Of a stretch of 64,000 nt of DNA, positions 18,733 through 30,096 are shown piece after piece (within the stretch, counting starts at the first letter, position 1; every line of letters starts with the position of its first letter). A model generated the notes under the pieces. It was not told the DNA's origin. It worked only from the letters and a program-made list of their open reading frames with translations, and did not search any database. The stretch covers positions 1 to 64,000 of the forward strand of contig CAIVWH010000020.1 of assembly GCA_903909605.1 (NCBI GenBank), in the 5' to 3' direction. Source of the DNA: an uncultured Micrococcales bacterium. Lineage in GTDB: Bacteria > Actinomycetota > Actinomycetes > Actinomycetales > Microbacteriaceae. A program made the translations under genes and the position numbers.

Positions 18733-21700
18733 ATGACTAATTGGATCAAGGCTTTCGCCGCTGGCCAGCAAAAGCTCGCTAGCGCGTTCGTCGTTGCTCT
18801 TTTAACCTTGGCCCTTTCGTTCGGCGGTTCGGTCGAAACCCCTCTTTCGCAGAACAACGCGGCGCCGGCCGCGGCTGCAGGAGTTTGTGAAAACAACTGG
18901 AATCTCATCACTGCAACTGGCACCTATAAGAACTATTGCTATCGCCAATTTATTAACACGGCAGACACGTTAACCGTTCCTGCCGGAATCAATACCGTGG
19001 TGATCAATGCATACGGTGGCGGCGGCGGTGGCGGCGGTGGTTCCTACGATGGATGCTGCGGAAACGACGCAGGCGGTGGTGGTGCAGGTGCCGGCGGAAA
19101 GCTCGTGGGTAACCTTTCGGTCACGGCTGGCCAGGTTGTCGGTTTCTATCCAGGTAAAAATGGTGGCGGTGGTGTCACTAACTCAGGTAGCAACACCGTC
19201 GGCGGTGTCAGCACTTATAACACGTCTTATAACGGTGGTTCGGGTGGTTGGGGAAGCCCAGCCCGAGGTGGTTCGGGTGGTGCGGGTGGTGCCGCAACAA
19301 TCATCACTCTCGATTCAACAATTATTTCAGTTGTCGCAGGTGGCGGTGGCGGTGGCGGTGCCGGATACTGCGGGGCCGGTGGTCAAGCCGGTCAGCCATA
19401 TGTCGCTAATGGAACTTCTACTACCGGTGGCAACGGAACCAACGGTGGTGGCGAAGCCGGTGGTGGTGGTGGCGGCGGTGGCGGTAGCTATGCCGGTCAA
19501 GGTGGAGCAACCGCATTCGGTGGTTCAGGTTCAAGTTGTAGCGGTCGCTATTACGGCTTAGGTGGCAAACGCGGAAACTCAACTTCAACTTTTGGAACAC
19601 TAACAACTCACACCGCAAGCGTGAACGGTTACGTCGACGCTTGGTATGCACCTACCCCGGTTGCGACCATCACCCTGAACGCTGAGACTCAGCCGCCAAC
19701 AAAGAACTCTTGGACATACACCGTCAACTTCTTGCCCGACACGACAGGCGTTGAGGCTAGCGACTTCACCATGCTTGAGAACGGTGTGCCTGCAAGCGGC
19801 TGGACAATCGGCGCCCCGACCGGTGGCCCGGCTACCTTTTCGGTCACGGTCACCAAGAATGGCCTGGCTGATCAGACAGCCATTGCCCTGAGGGTAGATC
19901 AGACTCAGGTTCAAAATCTTGCCTTTGGCTCGGCCGGCTTTGGCACATCTCAGTCATCTGACTTTGCTGTCGATTCGATTGCTCCAACAATTACGAACAT
20001 CGACGTGACCCCAGATTTGGTAACGGCAAACAAGATTTCGGTCACCATGAATTTCTCCGAGCCGATTTATCAAATCGACCTCACCAAGATTTTCCTCGCC
20101 GGCACATCAACCGTTTGGACACCAACCAAACCTGCAGTGACTGTCTACCCAATTTCGAGTTACACCTTCACGGTGTTGAGTTCGGCGCTAGTTGACGGCA
20201 CACTTCTTATTACCGGTAGTGCAGATGCAATCACGGATGCCGCCGGCAACAAAAATACTGTCGATGGTGCACGTTCAGAAACGGTGAACACAACCACAAA
20301 GCCAACCGTCACGATGTTCGCACCTCGCGCAACCCGATTCAGCGCGACGACGCAAACTTGGGATCTCGTTTTCAACCGCTCTGTTTATGGGCTAACGGCT
20401 TCAGATCTTTCATTTGTGACAAATGCTGGTTGCACAATCGGAGCACCGGTTGGTTCTGGATTCGCGTATACGGTGACGGTCACCGGCTGCACCACGGGCG
20501 GCGACGTTAAACTTCGACTCGCTCTGAACTCCATCAAAGACATCGTCTCGATCGCTGGCCCAACAGTTGCAACCGATTCAGACATCGCAACACGCGACAT
20601 CACCGGCCCGACCGTCACAGCCATCAGCGAGGTCGTCAAGGGCAACAGTGTTGACTACACCTATACATTCAGTGAGCCTGTTTTTGGTTTCACCGCGGCA
20701 GACCTGAGCTCTTACACCGGCACAACTACAGCCGGCTGGACCTTCACCGAGCCTGTGCAGGTTGGCAGCACCAGCGCATACACCTTTACTGCAAGCAATC
20801 CGAACGCTGTTACCGGCGTGCTCAAGGTAAACATTGCAACTGGCGGGGTGGCCGATGACGTCGGCAACGCCAACCTCGTGCTCACCGCCCAGAACTACAC
20901 AGACTCAACCGCAAACCTATGGTTCTTGCCGACCTTCACAACGGGCACCTTGGCCACAATCTCGAGCCAAGACACTGCTTTGGCACCGAACTTCACTCTC
21001 GATGCCAAGGGTGGCAACATCAACGGCATCCGTGTGACCATCACTAACGCACAGGCCGGGGACACCCTGAGTGCCACAGCCCTATCGGGAATGACCGTCA
21101 ACGTTTCAAACGGCAACGTCTTGACGGCAACCGGAACTACCCCGACCGCCGCAAACTGGCAGACCTTCATACAGAGCATCAAGATCAAGACCACCTCGAC
21201 AAACACCACCGCGCGAAACATCGAGTTTCACCTGAAGCCGTTCGCGGGCTACAACTTCGACAACGGTCATGTGTACGAACAGTTCAACGCAGCAACCCCG
21301 GCCTGGGCTTCAATGAAAACTTTGGTGAATGCGAAAAACCTAGGCCCAAACTACGGCTACCTAGGAATCATTAATGATTCTGCCGAAAGCACATTCGTAG
21401 CCAATTTCACGACGCTTACAACTGTCACTGGAATGAAAAAGACGGTTGGCACAAACACCGCCACCGTTGCCAACGAAATTGTCAAGGCCTTTGATGGGCC
21501 TGATCTAACCAGCACTCTGACTACTCAAAATTGGTATACCAACCAACCAGCAAACGCAGCAAATATGTGTATTGCATTCTATGCATATGGGCAAGTTGCA
21601 AACCTTGGCAAATGGTCTGATGCAAGTTGCACAAACGCAGGAACAAATTACGCTCTCGTCGAATATGGCGGCATGCCTGGCGACACCTCATTCACTTCAT

Positions 21701-24700
21701 CACAGACAGTTAGCGCATCTGTAGACGTCGGTGTTCCTTCGGTGAGTTCGACAACCGGCGCACCAACCACAGCAACGTCAATGCTCGGTTCAACCGCGAG
21801 CCCACTCGTCTTGACGGTCAACTTCGACAAGGCCTTCAGGGGTCTTGCCACCACTGACTTCACCATCACCGGCGCTGGCTCAACCGGTTGTGTGGTTAGT
21901 GCTGTCGGTGCTGCGAGTGTGACGGTTGCACCGTATAGGACCACCGTGACCGTCACCGGTTGCACCGTGGCCGGCGCATTCTCGATTAGCCTCGCGGCCA
22001 ACTCGATCAATGACATGGTTGGCACCACCGGAAACCCTGGCCCAGCAACCGCAACCGTGCTCGCCAGCTTCACTCGTGACATCACCGGCCCAACGGTCAC
22101 TGCAATCAGCGAGGTCGTCAAGGGCAACAGTGTTGACTACACCTATACATTTAGCGAGCCGGTGTTTGGTTTCACCGCGGCAGACCTGAGCTCATACACC
22201 GGCACAACGACCGCCGGCTGGACCTTCACCGATCCGGTGCGAGTGGGCACCACAAATTCATACACTTTCACCGCCAGCAACCCTAATGCGATTACCGGAG
22301 CACTTACGGTCACCATCGCAACGGGCAGCATCGCCGACGAGGCTGGCAACCCGAACCTCGTGCTCACCGCCCAGAACTACACAGACTCAACCGCCAACCT
22401 CTGGTTCTTGCCGACCTTCACCACCGGCACCTTGGCCACAATCTCGAGCCAAGACACCGCTCTAGCGCCGAACTTCACTCTCGATGCCAAGGGTGGCAAC
22501 ATCAACGGCATCCGTGTGACCATCACTAACGCACAGGCCGGCGACACCCTGAGTGCCACAGCCCTATCGGGAATGACCGTCAACGTTTCAAACGGCAACG
22601 TCTTGACGGCAACCGGAACTACCCCGACCGCCGCAAACTGGCAGACCTTTATTCAGAGCATCAAGATCAAGACCACCTCGACGAACACCACCACACGAAC
22701 AATCGAGTTTCACCTAAAGCCATTCGTTGGCTATTCATTCGAAACCGGACACGTTTACGAAGAACTTGACACTACAGGTATGAGTTGGGACGCCCGCAAG
22801 GCTTTGGCTAATGCGCGCAACCTAGGGCCAAATTACGGGTACTTAGGAATTATCAATTCTGTGCAGGAAACTGACTTCCTCAAGGCATACGACGGCATAA
22901 ATAGCAACCTACTTGTTACCGGAATGAAAAAGACCGTAGGCACGAACGTTGCCAGTGTGGCCAATGAAATTGTTCGAGCATTTGACGGACCAGATCTGAC
23001 CTCTGCATTGCCGCAAAACTGGGTTACCAACAATCCGAGCAACCAAGCGTACTCTTGCATTTTTTTCTACTCTCGCATCACAGGCGCACCGGGAAAGTGG
23101 GGTGATGCCCCTTGCGCCACCCTAGGCAGCATCAACTTCGCGCTTGTCGAATATGGTGGCATGCCAGGTGGATCATCTTTTGTGTCCTCACAAACCGTGA
23201 CCGCGAATGTTGATATTGGCCCTCCGTCAATTGACTCAGTTACCGGAGTTCCAACCACGGCAACGACAGCGCTTGGTTCGACTGTGAACCCGCTGGTGCT
23301 CACTGTCAATTTCACAAAGGCATTCAGAAATCTCGCAACCACCGACTTCACCATCACCGGCGCTGGCTCAACCGGTTGTGTGGTTAGTGCTGTCGGTGCT
23401 GCGAGTGTGACGGTTGCACCGTATAGGACCACCGTGACCGTGACCGGCTGTACCGTATCCGGTGCGTTCGCCATCAGCCTGAATGCCAATGCCGTGAACG
23501 ACATGAACGGCACTACCGGAAACCCAGGCCCGTCGACGGCCGTGCCTATGGCCAGCTTCACCCGCGACATAACTGCGCCGACTATCACTGCAATCACCAA
23601 GGCAGTCGCCGGCAACTCGGTGACCTACACCTATACCTTCAGTGAGCCAGTTTTCGGATTCACCTCGAGCACGATTACGCCCGCTCACAGCGCCACCGGT
23701 GGCGCCGTCGGCTGGACTTTCACCACGCCAACTCAGGTGGTCAGCACCAACTCATACATCTTCACTGCGTCGAACCCGAACGCGCTCACGGGCAACCTAA
23801 CGCTCGCGCTGACTAATGCGAGCATCACCGACGAAGCCGGCAACGCACTAAGCGCAACCGGCGGAACACTCACCTTGGCAACCGTCGATCAGTCGCGCGC
23901 AACGATTTCGGTTTTGCAATCGTTCACAGTTGGCGCCCTGAACCCTGCGTCACTGATTTCGCCGACCGTGCTTGCGCCGAACATCACACTTGATGGTCAC
24001 GGCCAAACAATCGTCGGTTTCAGAATTACAAACAAGGATTACGTCGCCGGCGACACATTTGCTTTGCCGGCCGCCTCACCTGCCGGTGCATATGGTGACA
24101 TCACGGTTGCTAGCAATGCATCCGGTGTAATTACGCTGTCATCGACCACAGCAACTATCGCGCAGTGGCAGACGGCGCTTCGTTCAATAACTCTCGTGCT
24201 TGGTGCAAACGGTGGCGCAACTCGTGCTTTTGATTTTCACATGCAGCCTGTCAAGAACTACTGGCTCGACAACGGTCACTTCTATGAGTACGTGACATCT
24301 GGTGCGGCAATGACTTGGAACAACGCCGACTCAAATGCTTCTGCTCGCACTCTTTATGGTCTAAATGGTTACCTAGGAGTGCCAAACAATCAGGCTGAAA
24401 CAACTTTCCTGCAGACGGTGATTTCCACAGACACTTGGATTGGCGTGCAAAAGACCGCGTCTGGTGCAAGCTCGGTGAAGGTCGCCTCGACTAATGCACC
24501 AAACCTCGGCGCAGTCATTAGCGACACAAACTGGAATACCGGTGAACCTAACCTCGCATCAGATCTCTGTGTACACGTCTACTGGACGCTCAAGTGGAAC
24601 GACATAGGTTGCACGGTCGCCTTCGCAAATTACTACTTGGTTGAGTATGGCGGCACCGGCGTTGCCGTGGCCGATCTTGTGCAGACCGCAAGCATCTCGG

Positions 24701-27700
24701 TCGACAACGTCAAGCCAACCCTTTCGACTTTCACTGCGCCAGCAAGCCCATCGACGAACCCCGCCATCTACTCGATGACTTTCTCGGAGCCAATCACGGG
24801 CTTGAGCGCCAGTGACTTTGACTTCACTGGTTCAACCGCAACGGGATGCGTGGCCAACCCAGCGGCGAGCAGCGGAACCACCATCAGTGTCTCAATCAGC
24901 TGTACCGGTGATGGCACAATCATGGTCGGCCTGCGAGTCAACTCGATTGCCGATATTGCTGGCAACCTTGGGCCAGAAACCCTGCCGGCTTATCCGAACT
25001 CGGTGACAATCGATACCACGGCACCTGTGATCAGCTCGATGACTGTATCGACAGCCGCCGACCAGCCCACACAGACCTTCACGGTCACGTTCTCTGAACC
25101 AATCACAGGGTTCACTTCTGCAGACATCAACGTTGCCGGTTCTTCTGGACTGGTTGGAACCTGGACAGTTTTCAACCCTGTCTATGTTTCGGGCACAACC
25201 TATCGCTTCTCGTTGAACAACCCGACCTTTGTGGCCGGAAACCTGAGTGTGAACATCAAGGCTGGCGGAGTAAGCGATGCGGCGGGCAATGGCAACACTG
25301 TTTCGGCGGCAACCACCAAAGCTCTTACCCCGCAGCCAACCTTGACCGTAGGCAGCCTGACGCCATCGAACGGCACCGGCGGGGCAGTTGCCGAGTCGCT
25401 CACCATCGGCGATCGCGGCACTGGTTTGAAGGCAGCGTCAATCGCAATTTCGAATGCGCAGACCGGTGACGTTCTTCACTTCGTCAACAACAGTTCGGCA
25501 AACTTCGGTACGTTGAGCGCAACTTTCAACAACGGCTCGCTCGATTTCACCTACAGCGGCGCACAGCCGACTGTTGCTCAATGGCAGGCCGCACTTCGCG
25601 CGGTGACCTTCACCTCGACTTCAGTCGATAACACAGCCCGCAACTTTGCCTTCTTGCTGGATGCGTTTGGCTCGAACAATCCAGACAATCTGAGCCCAGT
25701 GGTTGGCAGTGCGTCGATGTCTTTCGATGCATTGCCGCCGACCTTGACCCTGGCTGCAACTCCGGCAACGCAGACCGGCCCAACAGTGCACTTCGGGTTG
25801 AACGGCAATGAGCCAATCAACTGTGCAACTTTGACTTCGGCCGATCTCACCTTGGTTGGATTGACCAACCCGGTCATCACGCAGGTATCACCAACAAAGT
25901 GTGCAATCTCAGCAACCTCGACTGCTTCTCAGGGGTCCACTGCCACGGCTTCGATTTCAATTTCGGGCAGTTTCTCAGTGGAGGACCTCGCACACAATGC
26001 GGCAACCTCAGTAAGCGGTGCATCAACTGCATCGGTTTCGGTGAGCGTTCCTGACACCACGCCACCGCAGGTTCTTTCGTTCGCTGCCGAGTCGGCCACC
26101 TCGACCTCTCGAACCATCACCTTTATCTTGACCGCGGATGAGCCGGTTGACTGCAGCACCCTTACCGCCACCGACTTCAACTTCACGGCTGCACGATTCG
26201 TTGGGGCAGTCGTTGACCCAGGGCAGTCGAGCGTCTGCCGAGTAATCGCTGTTTCTCTGGTTCCAGCGGGGGCGGCTGCCAACTCGACTGCGACCATGTC
26301 GAACAACTTCTCAATGTCTGACGTGCTCGGCAACGCCAGCAGCCCAGGAGCTTCGGCCAACAACGTCGAGACCGTCTCTGTGAACATCCCAGCGGCAACT
26401 GGCTCGGGTTCCATCATTTCAAGCCTCGTGCCCGGAACCCTTCCTGCCACCGTGATTGCAACAGCCCCGACTCCTCTGAGCGGCGTGCCTGCGGCTTCTC
26501 AGCAGGCCATGGTCAGCGCAAAGATTTTGGCACCGGTCTCCGGCGCACCGACAGCAGTTGTCGAATCTGACATTTCATACCTGACTATTTCTGACCCTGT
26601 CGCACTTCAGAAGGTGACCACTGTCGAGGCCGGCTCGCAGGTTAAGTTCCAGGTGAAGGTTGCTCCAGATGTCACGGCAAACTGTGACGTAGTCGGCTAT
26701 CTAAACATCGGCTCGAATTGGGTTTACATGGGTCGCCAGGCATTTAGCTCTGACCTCGTGATTACCGCACCGATGACTTTTGCTGAAGTTGGCACCTACG
26801 TAATGAAGTACTTCGTTGTTCCGAAGACTGCAACAGTCATCACTTCTGGGATGCACGACAAGTTCACGACTTCGCCAATTGTCAACAAGGTTGGTCGCGC
26901 ATCAATCACGACTAATGACCTCGCAACCATCAGCGACAAGAGTCTCGAGGTCACCGTGACTGTTGTGACTGGTGCCACAGTGCCAGTAGTCGTGCAGCCA
27001 GTAGTTGCACCACCAGTTGCGCCGAGCGCGACTCCTTCGCCAACACCAACTCCTACACCAACTCCGACGCCGACTCCGTCGCGCACAACAACTCCTACAC
27101 CTACTCCAACTCCGTCGCGCACGCCTTCACCTTCGGCAACGCCAAGTGCATCTGCAACACCTCGACCATCGGCCACACCTACTCCGAGTGCAACGCCAAC
27201 TCCAAGTGCTACCGCGACTCCGGCTCCGACACCTGCACCGAGCCCAAGCTATAGTGCCGTTATCGCAGCTCCTCAGGTCACCGCTGTGCCAGACCCGGGA
27301 ACCGTCGTTTCCTCGCTCACTTCCATCGCGCTGCCACAGATTGATCCGGGTGCGCCTGTGGCTAACCCGGCAATCGGTGCGACCGGTGACGACAACGCGG
27401 CCCCCGTCGCGTTCGACCCTCTGGCATCGCCGGCAAGCGTCGTCGCTGTCACCCAGACCACAACCCAAGCCGTGGCCATCGTTTCGTCGATTGCCGCCGC
27501 AGCTGGTGCCGCTGCCGCAGCAGCCGGAGCCGTTGCTGGAGCCGCAGCGGGTGCAGCCGGAGCCGCTGCCGGGGCTGGAGCAGGCGCGGCAGCAGGAGGC
27601 AGTGCCGGTGCTGGTGCCTCGGGCGGTTCATCCAGCGCATCTGGCTCTTCGAGCTCGACCACCTCTTCTGGCGACATCGCAGACATCGAAGTTGTTCACG

Positions 27701-28878
27701 ACAACCTCACCCTCGTCGGAGAGAACTGGGGTGACCGTCTCGCGATGTTCAACTTGGCCTGGCTCACGTTCTTGGATAGGCGATCACATCGCTGGGCAGA
27801 GCTCACCGCACGCTTCTCGCCTCTGACGGCGAAGCTAATCAACGACGGAGCTTACCTGCGTTCGATTCTTGGTTCGATTTCGCTGCTCGCACCAGTCGCA
27901 TCTATTGCGATCGCACTCACCTCAGTGATTAGCAACCACGGAGCATTCTTGACTCCACCGTGGCAGTCACTTCTCGCAATTGCTGTGCTCGGAATGTTCG
28001 ATGCATTCGCAGGATTCGCCGGTGTCATCGTGTTCATCCTTGGCACTTTGATTGCCGCGGGGCACATGCCTGACATCGCGCAGTCGCGCCTGCTCATGGG
28101 TCTGATTGTCGTGGCAATTGGCCCTGCACTTCTTTCGACCGCGTTCCGAACCATTCGCAAGGCTGCGGCGCTTGGCCTCAATGCATGGTGGGAGCGCGTC
28201 ACCGACCTTGCTGTGATTCCGTTCATGGCCGGTTGGTCTGCTTCGTCGATGATTTCGACCTTGCCTGCGCTTGCGGGTCTGACTCTGCCAGTTGCAAACC
28301 ACGTGCGCGACTTCGCCCTCGCAATCGCGGTTGCTGCAATGGCTCGCGTGCTCATCGAAGAGTTCTCGGCGCGCTACTACCCAGCGCGTTTGAATGCCAT
28401 CAACCCGGATGAAATTCCTGAGCCACCGCAGATTCAGAAAGTGATTGCATTCGCGATCAAGTTCGCAATCTGGGTATTCGTCTCGACCGCACTGATGGGT
28501 CCGAGCTGGCAGGTCTGGGTCGGTTCGGCACTGTTCCTATTGCCAACAGTTCTCGGATGGTTCGCAGAGCGTTTGCCTAACATTCCGTTCCTGTGGCGCA
28601 TCCTGCCGACTGGTGTGCCAGGGCTCGCGCTCAGTTTGCTCGTCGCCACGCTGACCACCTCGCTGGTTGGCGCGTGGCTCGGGGCAGCCCCTGAGCTTGC
28701 CAAGTGGTCGTTCGTGATTCTGCCGTTGCCACTGCTCGTGCTGAACACCCTTGGCCTACTTGGCCGCCACGACGGGGCCGAGGCCGTTCACCGCCCAGTC
28801 AAGAACCGCCCTTGGATCTACCGAATCGGTGGCGTTGTGATGCTGGTCATCACCCTGAAGTTGGCCGGCATTCTCTAA
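18733..28878 (+). CDS. Giant lectin/Ig-repeat surface protein with polytopic C-terminal membrane anchor
   Basis: A 3381-residue protein. Residues 1-50 are a signal peptide; about 90-280 is a glycine-rich ALK/LTK-like domain. Then come Ig-like domains with the [13 protein letters not shown] motif, three C-type-lectin-like modules (nt about 21262-21672, 22750-23160, 24272-24657) and more Ig-like domains. Near residue 2590-2750 is a folded domain conserved in the 46638 protein, followed by a Thr-Pro-rich spacer (about 2758-2840), the motif [19 protein letters not shown], an Ala-rich helix (about 2916-2957) and about ten membrane helices to the end. It probably stands out from the cell membrane through the wall and binds glycans or surfaces. 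It starts 83 bases after the first giant gene. No sortase motif. Confidence 0.85.
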   Translation: MTNWIKAFAAGQQKLASAFVVALLTLALSFGGSVETPLSQNNAAPAAAAGVCENNWNLITATGTYKNYCYRQFINTADTLTVPAGINTVVINAYGGGGGGGGGSYDGCCGNDAGGGGAGAGGKLVGNLSVTAGQVVGFYPGKNGGGGVTNSGSNTVGGVSTYNTSYNGGSGGWGSPARGGSGGAGGAATIITLDSTIISVVAGGGGGGGAGYCGAGGQAGQPYVANGTSTTGGNGTNGGGEAGGGGGGGGGSYAGQGGATAFGGSGSSCSGRYYGLGGKRGNSTSTFGTLTTHTASVNGYVDAWYAPTPVATITLNAETQPPTKNSWTYTVNFLPDTTGVEASDFTMLENGVPASGWTIGAPTGGPATFSVTVTKNGLADQTAIALRVDQTQVQNLAFGSAGFGTSQSSDFAVDSIAPTITNIDVTPDLVTANKISVTMNFSEPIYQIDLTKIFLAGTSTVWTPTKPAVTVYPISSYTFTVLSSALVDGTLLITGSADAITDAAGNKNTVDGARSETVNTTTKPTVTMFAPRATRFSATTQTWDLVFNRSVYGLTASDLSFVTNAGCTIGAPVGSGFAYTVTVTGCTTGGDVKLRLALNSIKDIVSIAGPTVATDSDIATRDITGPTVTAISEVVKGNSVDYTYTFSEPVFGFTAADLSSYTGTTTAGWTFTEPVQVGSTSAYTFTASNPNAVTGVLKVNIATGGVADDVGNANLVLTAQNYTDSTANLWFLPTFTTGTLATISSQDTALAPNFTLDAKGGNINGIRVTITNAQAGDTLSATALSGMTVNVSNGNVLTATGTTPTAANWQTFIQSIKIKTTSTNTTARNIEFHLKPFAGYNFDNGHVYEQFNAATPAWASMKTLVNAKNLGPNYGYLGIINDSAESTFVANFTTLTTVTGMKKTVGTNTATVANEIVKAFDGPDLTSTLTTQNWYTNQPANAANMCIAFYAYGQVANLGKWSDASCTNAGTNYALVEYGGMPGDTSFTSSQTVSASVDVGVPSVSSTTGAPTTATSMLGSTASPLVLTVNFDKAFRGLATTDFTITGAGSTGCVVSAVGAASVTVAPYRTTVTVTGCTVAGAFSISLAANSINDMVGTTGNPGPATATVLASFTRDITGPTVTAISEVVKGNSVDYTYTFSEPVFGFTAADLSSYTGTTTAGWTFTDPVRVGTTNSYTFTASNPNAITGALTVTIATGSIADEAGNPNLVLTAQNYTDSTANLWFLPTFTTGTLATISSQDTALAPNFTLDAKGGNINGIRVTITNAQAGDTLSATALSGMTVNVSNGNVLTATGTTPTAANWQTFIQSIKIKTTSTNTTTRTIEFHLKPFVGYSFETGHVYEELDTTGMSWDARKALANARNLGPNYGYLGIINSVQETDFLKAYDGINSNLLVTGMKKTVGTNVASVANEIVRAFDGPDLTSALPQNWVTNNPSNQAYSCIFFYSRITGAPGKWGDAPCATLGSINFALVEYGGMPGGSSFVSSQTVTANVDIGPPSIDSVTGVPTTATTALGSTVNPLVLTVNFTKAFRNLATTDFTITGAGSTGCVVSAVGAASVTVAPYRTTVTVTGCTVSGAFAISLNANAVNDMNGTTGNPGPSTAVPMASFTRDITAPTITAITKAVAGNSVTYTYTFSEPVFGFTSSTITPAHSATGGAVGWTFTTPTQVVSTNSYIFTASNPNALTGNLTLALTNASITDEAGNALSATGGTLTLATVDQSRATISVLQSFTVGALNPASLISPTVLAPNITLDGHGQTIVGFRITNKDYVAGDTFALPAASPAGAYGDITVASNASGVITLSSTTATIAQWQTALRSITLVLGANGGATRAFDFHMQPVKNYWLDNGHFYEYVTSGAAMTWNNADSNASARTLYGLNGYLGVPNNQAETTFLQTVISTDTWIGVQKTASGASSVKVASTNAPNLGAVISDTNWNTGEPNLASDLCVHVYWTLKWNDIGCTVAFANYYLVEYGGTGVAVADLVQTASISVDNVKPTLSTFTAPASPSTNPAIYSMTFSEPITGLSASDFDFTGSTATGCVANPAASSGTTISVSISCTGDGTIMVGLRVNSIADIAGNLGPETLPAYPNSVTIDTTAPVISSMTVSTAADQPTQTFTVTFSEPITGFTSADINVAGSSGLVGTWTVFNPVYVSGTTYRFSLNNPTFVAGNLSVNIKAGGVSDAAGNGNTVSAATTKALTPQPTLTVGSLTPSNGTGGAVAESLTIGDRGTGLKAASIAISNAQTGDVLHFVNNSSANFGTLSATFNNGSLDFTYSGAQPTVAQWQAALRAVTFTSTSVDNTARNFAFLLDAFGSNNPDNLSPVVGSASMSFDALPPTLTLAATPATQTGPTVHFGLNGNEPINCATLTSADLTLVGLTNPVITQVSPTKCAISATSTASQGSTATASISISGSFSVEDLAHNAATSVSGASTASVSVSVPDTTPPQVLSFAAESATSTSRTITFILTADEPVDCSTLTATDFNFTAARFVGAVVDPGQSSVCRVIAVSLVPAGAAANSTATMSNNFSMSDVLGNASSPGASANNVETVSVNIPAATGSGSIISSLVPGTLPATVIATAPTPLSGVPAASQQAMVSAKILAPVSGAPTAVVESDISYLTISDPVALQKVTTVEAGSQVKFQVKVAPDVTANCDVVGYLNIGSNWVYMGRQAFSSDLVITAPMTFAEVGTYVMKYFVVPKTATVITSGMHDKFTTSPIVNKVGRASITTNDLATISDKSLEVTVTVVTGATVPVVVQPVVAPPVAPSATPSPTPTPTPTPTPTPSRTTTPTPTPTPSRTPSPSATPSASATPRPSATPTPSATPTPSATATPAPTPAPSPSYSAVIAAPQVTAVPDPGTVVSSLTSIALPQIDPGAPVANPAIGATGDDNAAPVAFDPLASPASVVAVTQTTTQAVAIVSSIAAAAGAAAAAAGAVAGAAAGAAGAAAGAGAGAAAGGSAGAGASGGSSSASGSSSSTTSSGDIADIEVVHDNLTLVGENWGDRLAMFNLAWLTFLDRRSHRWAELTARFSPLTAKLINDGAYLRSILGSISLLAPVASIAIALTSVISNHGAFLTPPWQSLLAIAVLGMFDAFAGFAGVIVFILGTLIAAGHMPDIAQSRLLMGLIVVAIGPALLSTAFRTIRKAAALGLNAWWERVTDLAVIPFMAGWSASSMISTLPALAGLTLPVANHVRDFALAIAVAAMARVLIEEFSARYYPARLNAINPDEIPEPPQIQKVIAFAIKFAIWVFVSTALMGPSWQVWVGSALFLLPTVLGWFAERLPNIPFLWRILPTGVPGLALSLLVATLTTSLVGAWLGAAPELAKWSFVILPLPLLVLNTLGLLGRHDGAEAVHRPVKNRPWIYRIGGVVMLVITLKLAGIL
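20587..23565 (+). repeat. Tandem duplication of a ~1.48-kb (about 494-aa) module
   Basis: The block starting [18 protein letters not shown] is repeated with a spacing of 1482 bases (GGCAACAGTG at 20641 and 22123) and a related segment (GACTTCACCATCACC) at 21856 and 23344. Long stretches such as about 20890-21215 and 22372-22697 look nearly identical base for base, while the lectin parts (21290-21660 versus 22770-23150) differ strongly. A third, diverged unit follows from about 23565. Confidence 0.85.
27010..27255 (+). repeat. Thr-Pro/Ser-Pro low-complexity spacer
   Basis: The DNA is a run of imperfect ACTCCA/CCAACT hexamers encoding [24 protein letters not shown] and similar text. Such spacers are rigid, often O-glycosylated and typical of proteins crossing the cell wall (general knowledge). 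The hexamer repeats could vary in number by slippage. Confidence 0.85.
27675..28878 (+). other. Conserved multi-span C-terminal membrane module (copy 1)
   Basis: The last 400 or so residues begin with an acidic patch ([11 protein letters not shown]), a basic amphipathic part ending [19 protein letters not shown] and then about ten hydrophobic segments, ending [15 protein letters not shown]. Nearly the same order and many identical motifs ([45 protein letters not shown]) occur at 55395-56603. I do not recognise it as a named domain. Confidence 0.8.
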
Positions 28879-28887
28879 CCGAGCCGG

Positions 28888-30036
28888 CTAGTGGGTGGCG
28901 CTGCCGAGGCTCGCCATAGCCGGGTTTGCCTTGCCGGCACCGGTTACAAGTGAAGAAGCAGAAATCGACGATGGGTCAAACCAGCGGCGCAGCTTCGAAG
29001 AGTTAGGCGAGAAGCCTTCCCACCACCAAACGCCAATCGCCTTTGCGCCAGCGGCTTTGCGCAACAGAGCGCAGATTGCAGTCGCATACGAAGCCTGACC
29101 AGATGCGGTTTGAGCGAATCCGGTGATCGCATTCTTTGAGCCGTCGAGCACCTGGTTCGTCACTGCGCGAGTGCTATTCAGGTAGGCCGTCTCTGCAACA
29201 GCAACCGGCAACGTGAAATTCGAAACGATGTAGCTTATGTTCGCAGAAAGATTCGCGAACGAACCCGACCATTGCGGGTAATAGCTAAGACCAATCGCAT
29301 CGGGTCGCTGCAAACCGTTTGCGAATGCATTGGTCAACCAGCCTTGAGTTTTCGATGAATCGCCACCGGTCTCAAGATGAATCATTATCTTTGGATGCGC
29401 GGCAGAATTTCTCGCAGCGCTCATTGCCGAATTCAACAACTCATCCATCGCTGTGAATTCTGCCGAGGTCCACTTGCTTAGCTGACCATCTGGCCAAAGC
29501 AGGCCGTTGCCAATCTCGTTTCCAATTTGCACCCAGGTTGGTGAGGTGCCCCGAGTCGAGAATGCGTGCATGACTTTCGTCGTGTAAGTCGCAACCTGGG
29601 CAACGAGTTGATCGTGCGTTAGGCCGAGCCATGCTTTCGGAATTGTTTGATGGGCCGGGTCTGCCCAGGTGTCGCTGAAGTGCAGATCGAGAACGAGTTT
29701 CAAACCAGCAGCGCGGATGCGCTTGGCGAGAGCCAACGATTCGGATAGTGAGCTGTGACTATCAACTGGGTCAACCCAGAGGCGCACTCGGGCAACCGAG
29801 AGGCCGGCACGCTTCATCATCACGAGCGGGTCGATCGCCTTTGATTTGCTGTCAAAGAACTTCGAGCCATCTAGCTCGATCGAAGGCAGCCAAGATACGT
29901 CGGCACCGTTTTCCAGAACCTGAGTTGCCGAGGCGGCCTGGGCGGGCTGGGCCAGGGGAGCCGCGCCGCCAGAAACCAAGGCCGCCGAGGCCAGAATGCC
30001 CAGGACGACTGCCCCGCGCATCCCAAGTATTTTCAC
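28888..30036 (-). CDS. Secreted GH53 endo-beta-1,4-galactanase
   Basis: A 382-residue secreted glycoside hydrolase. After a signal peptide (about 1-35, ending AQAASA) it has the GH53 start GADVSWLPSIE, then RVRLWVDP, LDLHFSDTWADPAHQ, the acid/base Glu174 in IGNEIGNGLLWP and a candidate nucleophile Glu282 in VAVAETAY. GH53 enzymes cut beta-1,4-galactan in plant and algal arabinogalactan I, releasing short galactans. It converges on the 18733 giant gene with a 9-base gap. Its presence beside lectin-bearing surface proteins suggests use of algal or plant polysaccharide, an inference. Family length is normal. Confidence 0.92.
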   Translation of the reverse strand: MKILGMRGAVVLGILASAALVSGGAAPLAQPAQAASATQVLENGADVSWLPSIELDGSKFFDSKSKAIDPLVMMKRAGLSVARVRLWVDPVDSHSSLSESLALAKRIRAAGLKLVLDLHFSDTWADPAHQTIPKAWLGLTHDQLVAQVATYTTKVMHAFSTRGTSPTWVQIGNEIGNGLLWPDGQLSKWTSAEFTAMDELLNSAMSAARNSAAHPKIMIHLETGGDSSKTQGWLTNAFANGLQRPDAIGLSYYPQWSGSFANLSANISYIVSNFTLPVAVAETAYLNSTRAVTNQVLDGSKNAITGFAQTASGQASYATAICALLRKAAGAKAIGVWWWEGFSPNSSKLRRWFDPSSISASSLVTGAGKANPAMASLGSATH

Positions 30037-30096
30037 GGCTTCAATCTATTCGGCTGGGGCTGGAATAAACCTGTCTAGGGGTGGTTTACTTAAGTC

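Noticed and set aside
19000-19600. Triplet GGT/GGC repeats as a CRISPR or satellite
   Set aside because: They encode the glycine-rich domain in a continuous reading frame and have no spacer structure.
27005-27826. 273-aa ORF in the Thr-Pro/Ala-rich region
   Set aside because: It is a +2 shadow of the repetitive giant gene, rich in Arg, Gln, His and Leu, and interrupts the conserved anchor module.
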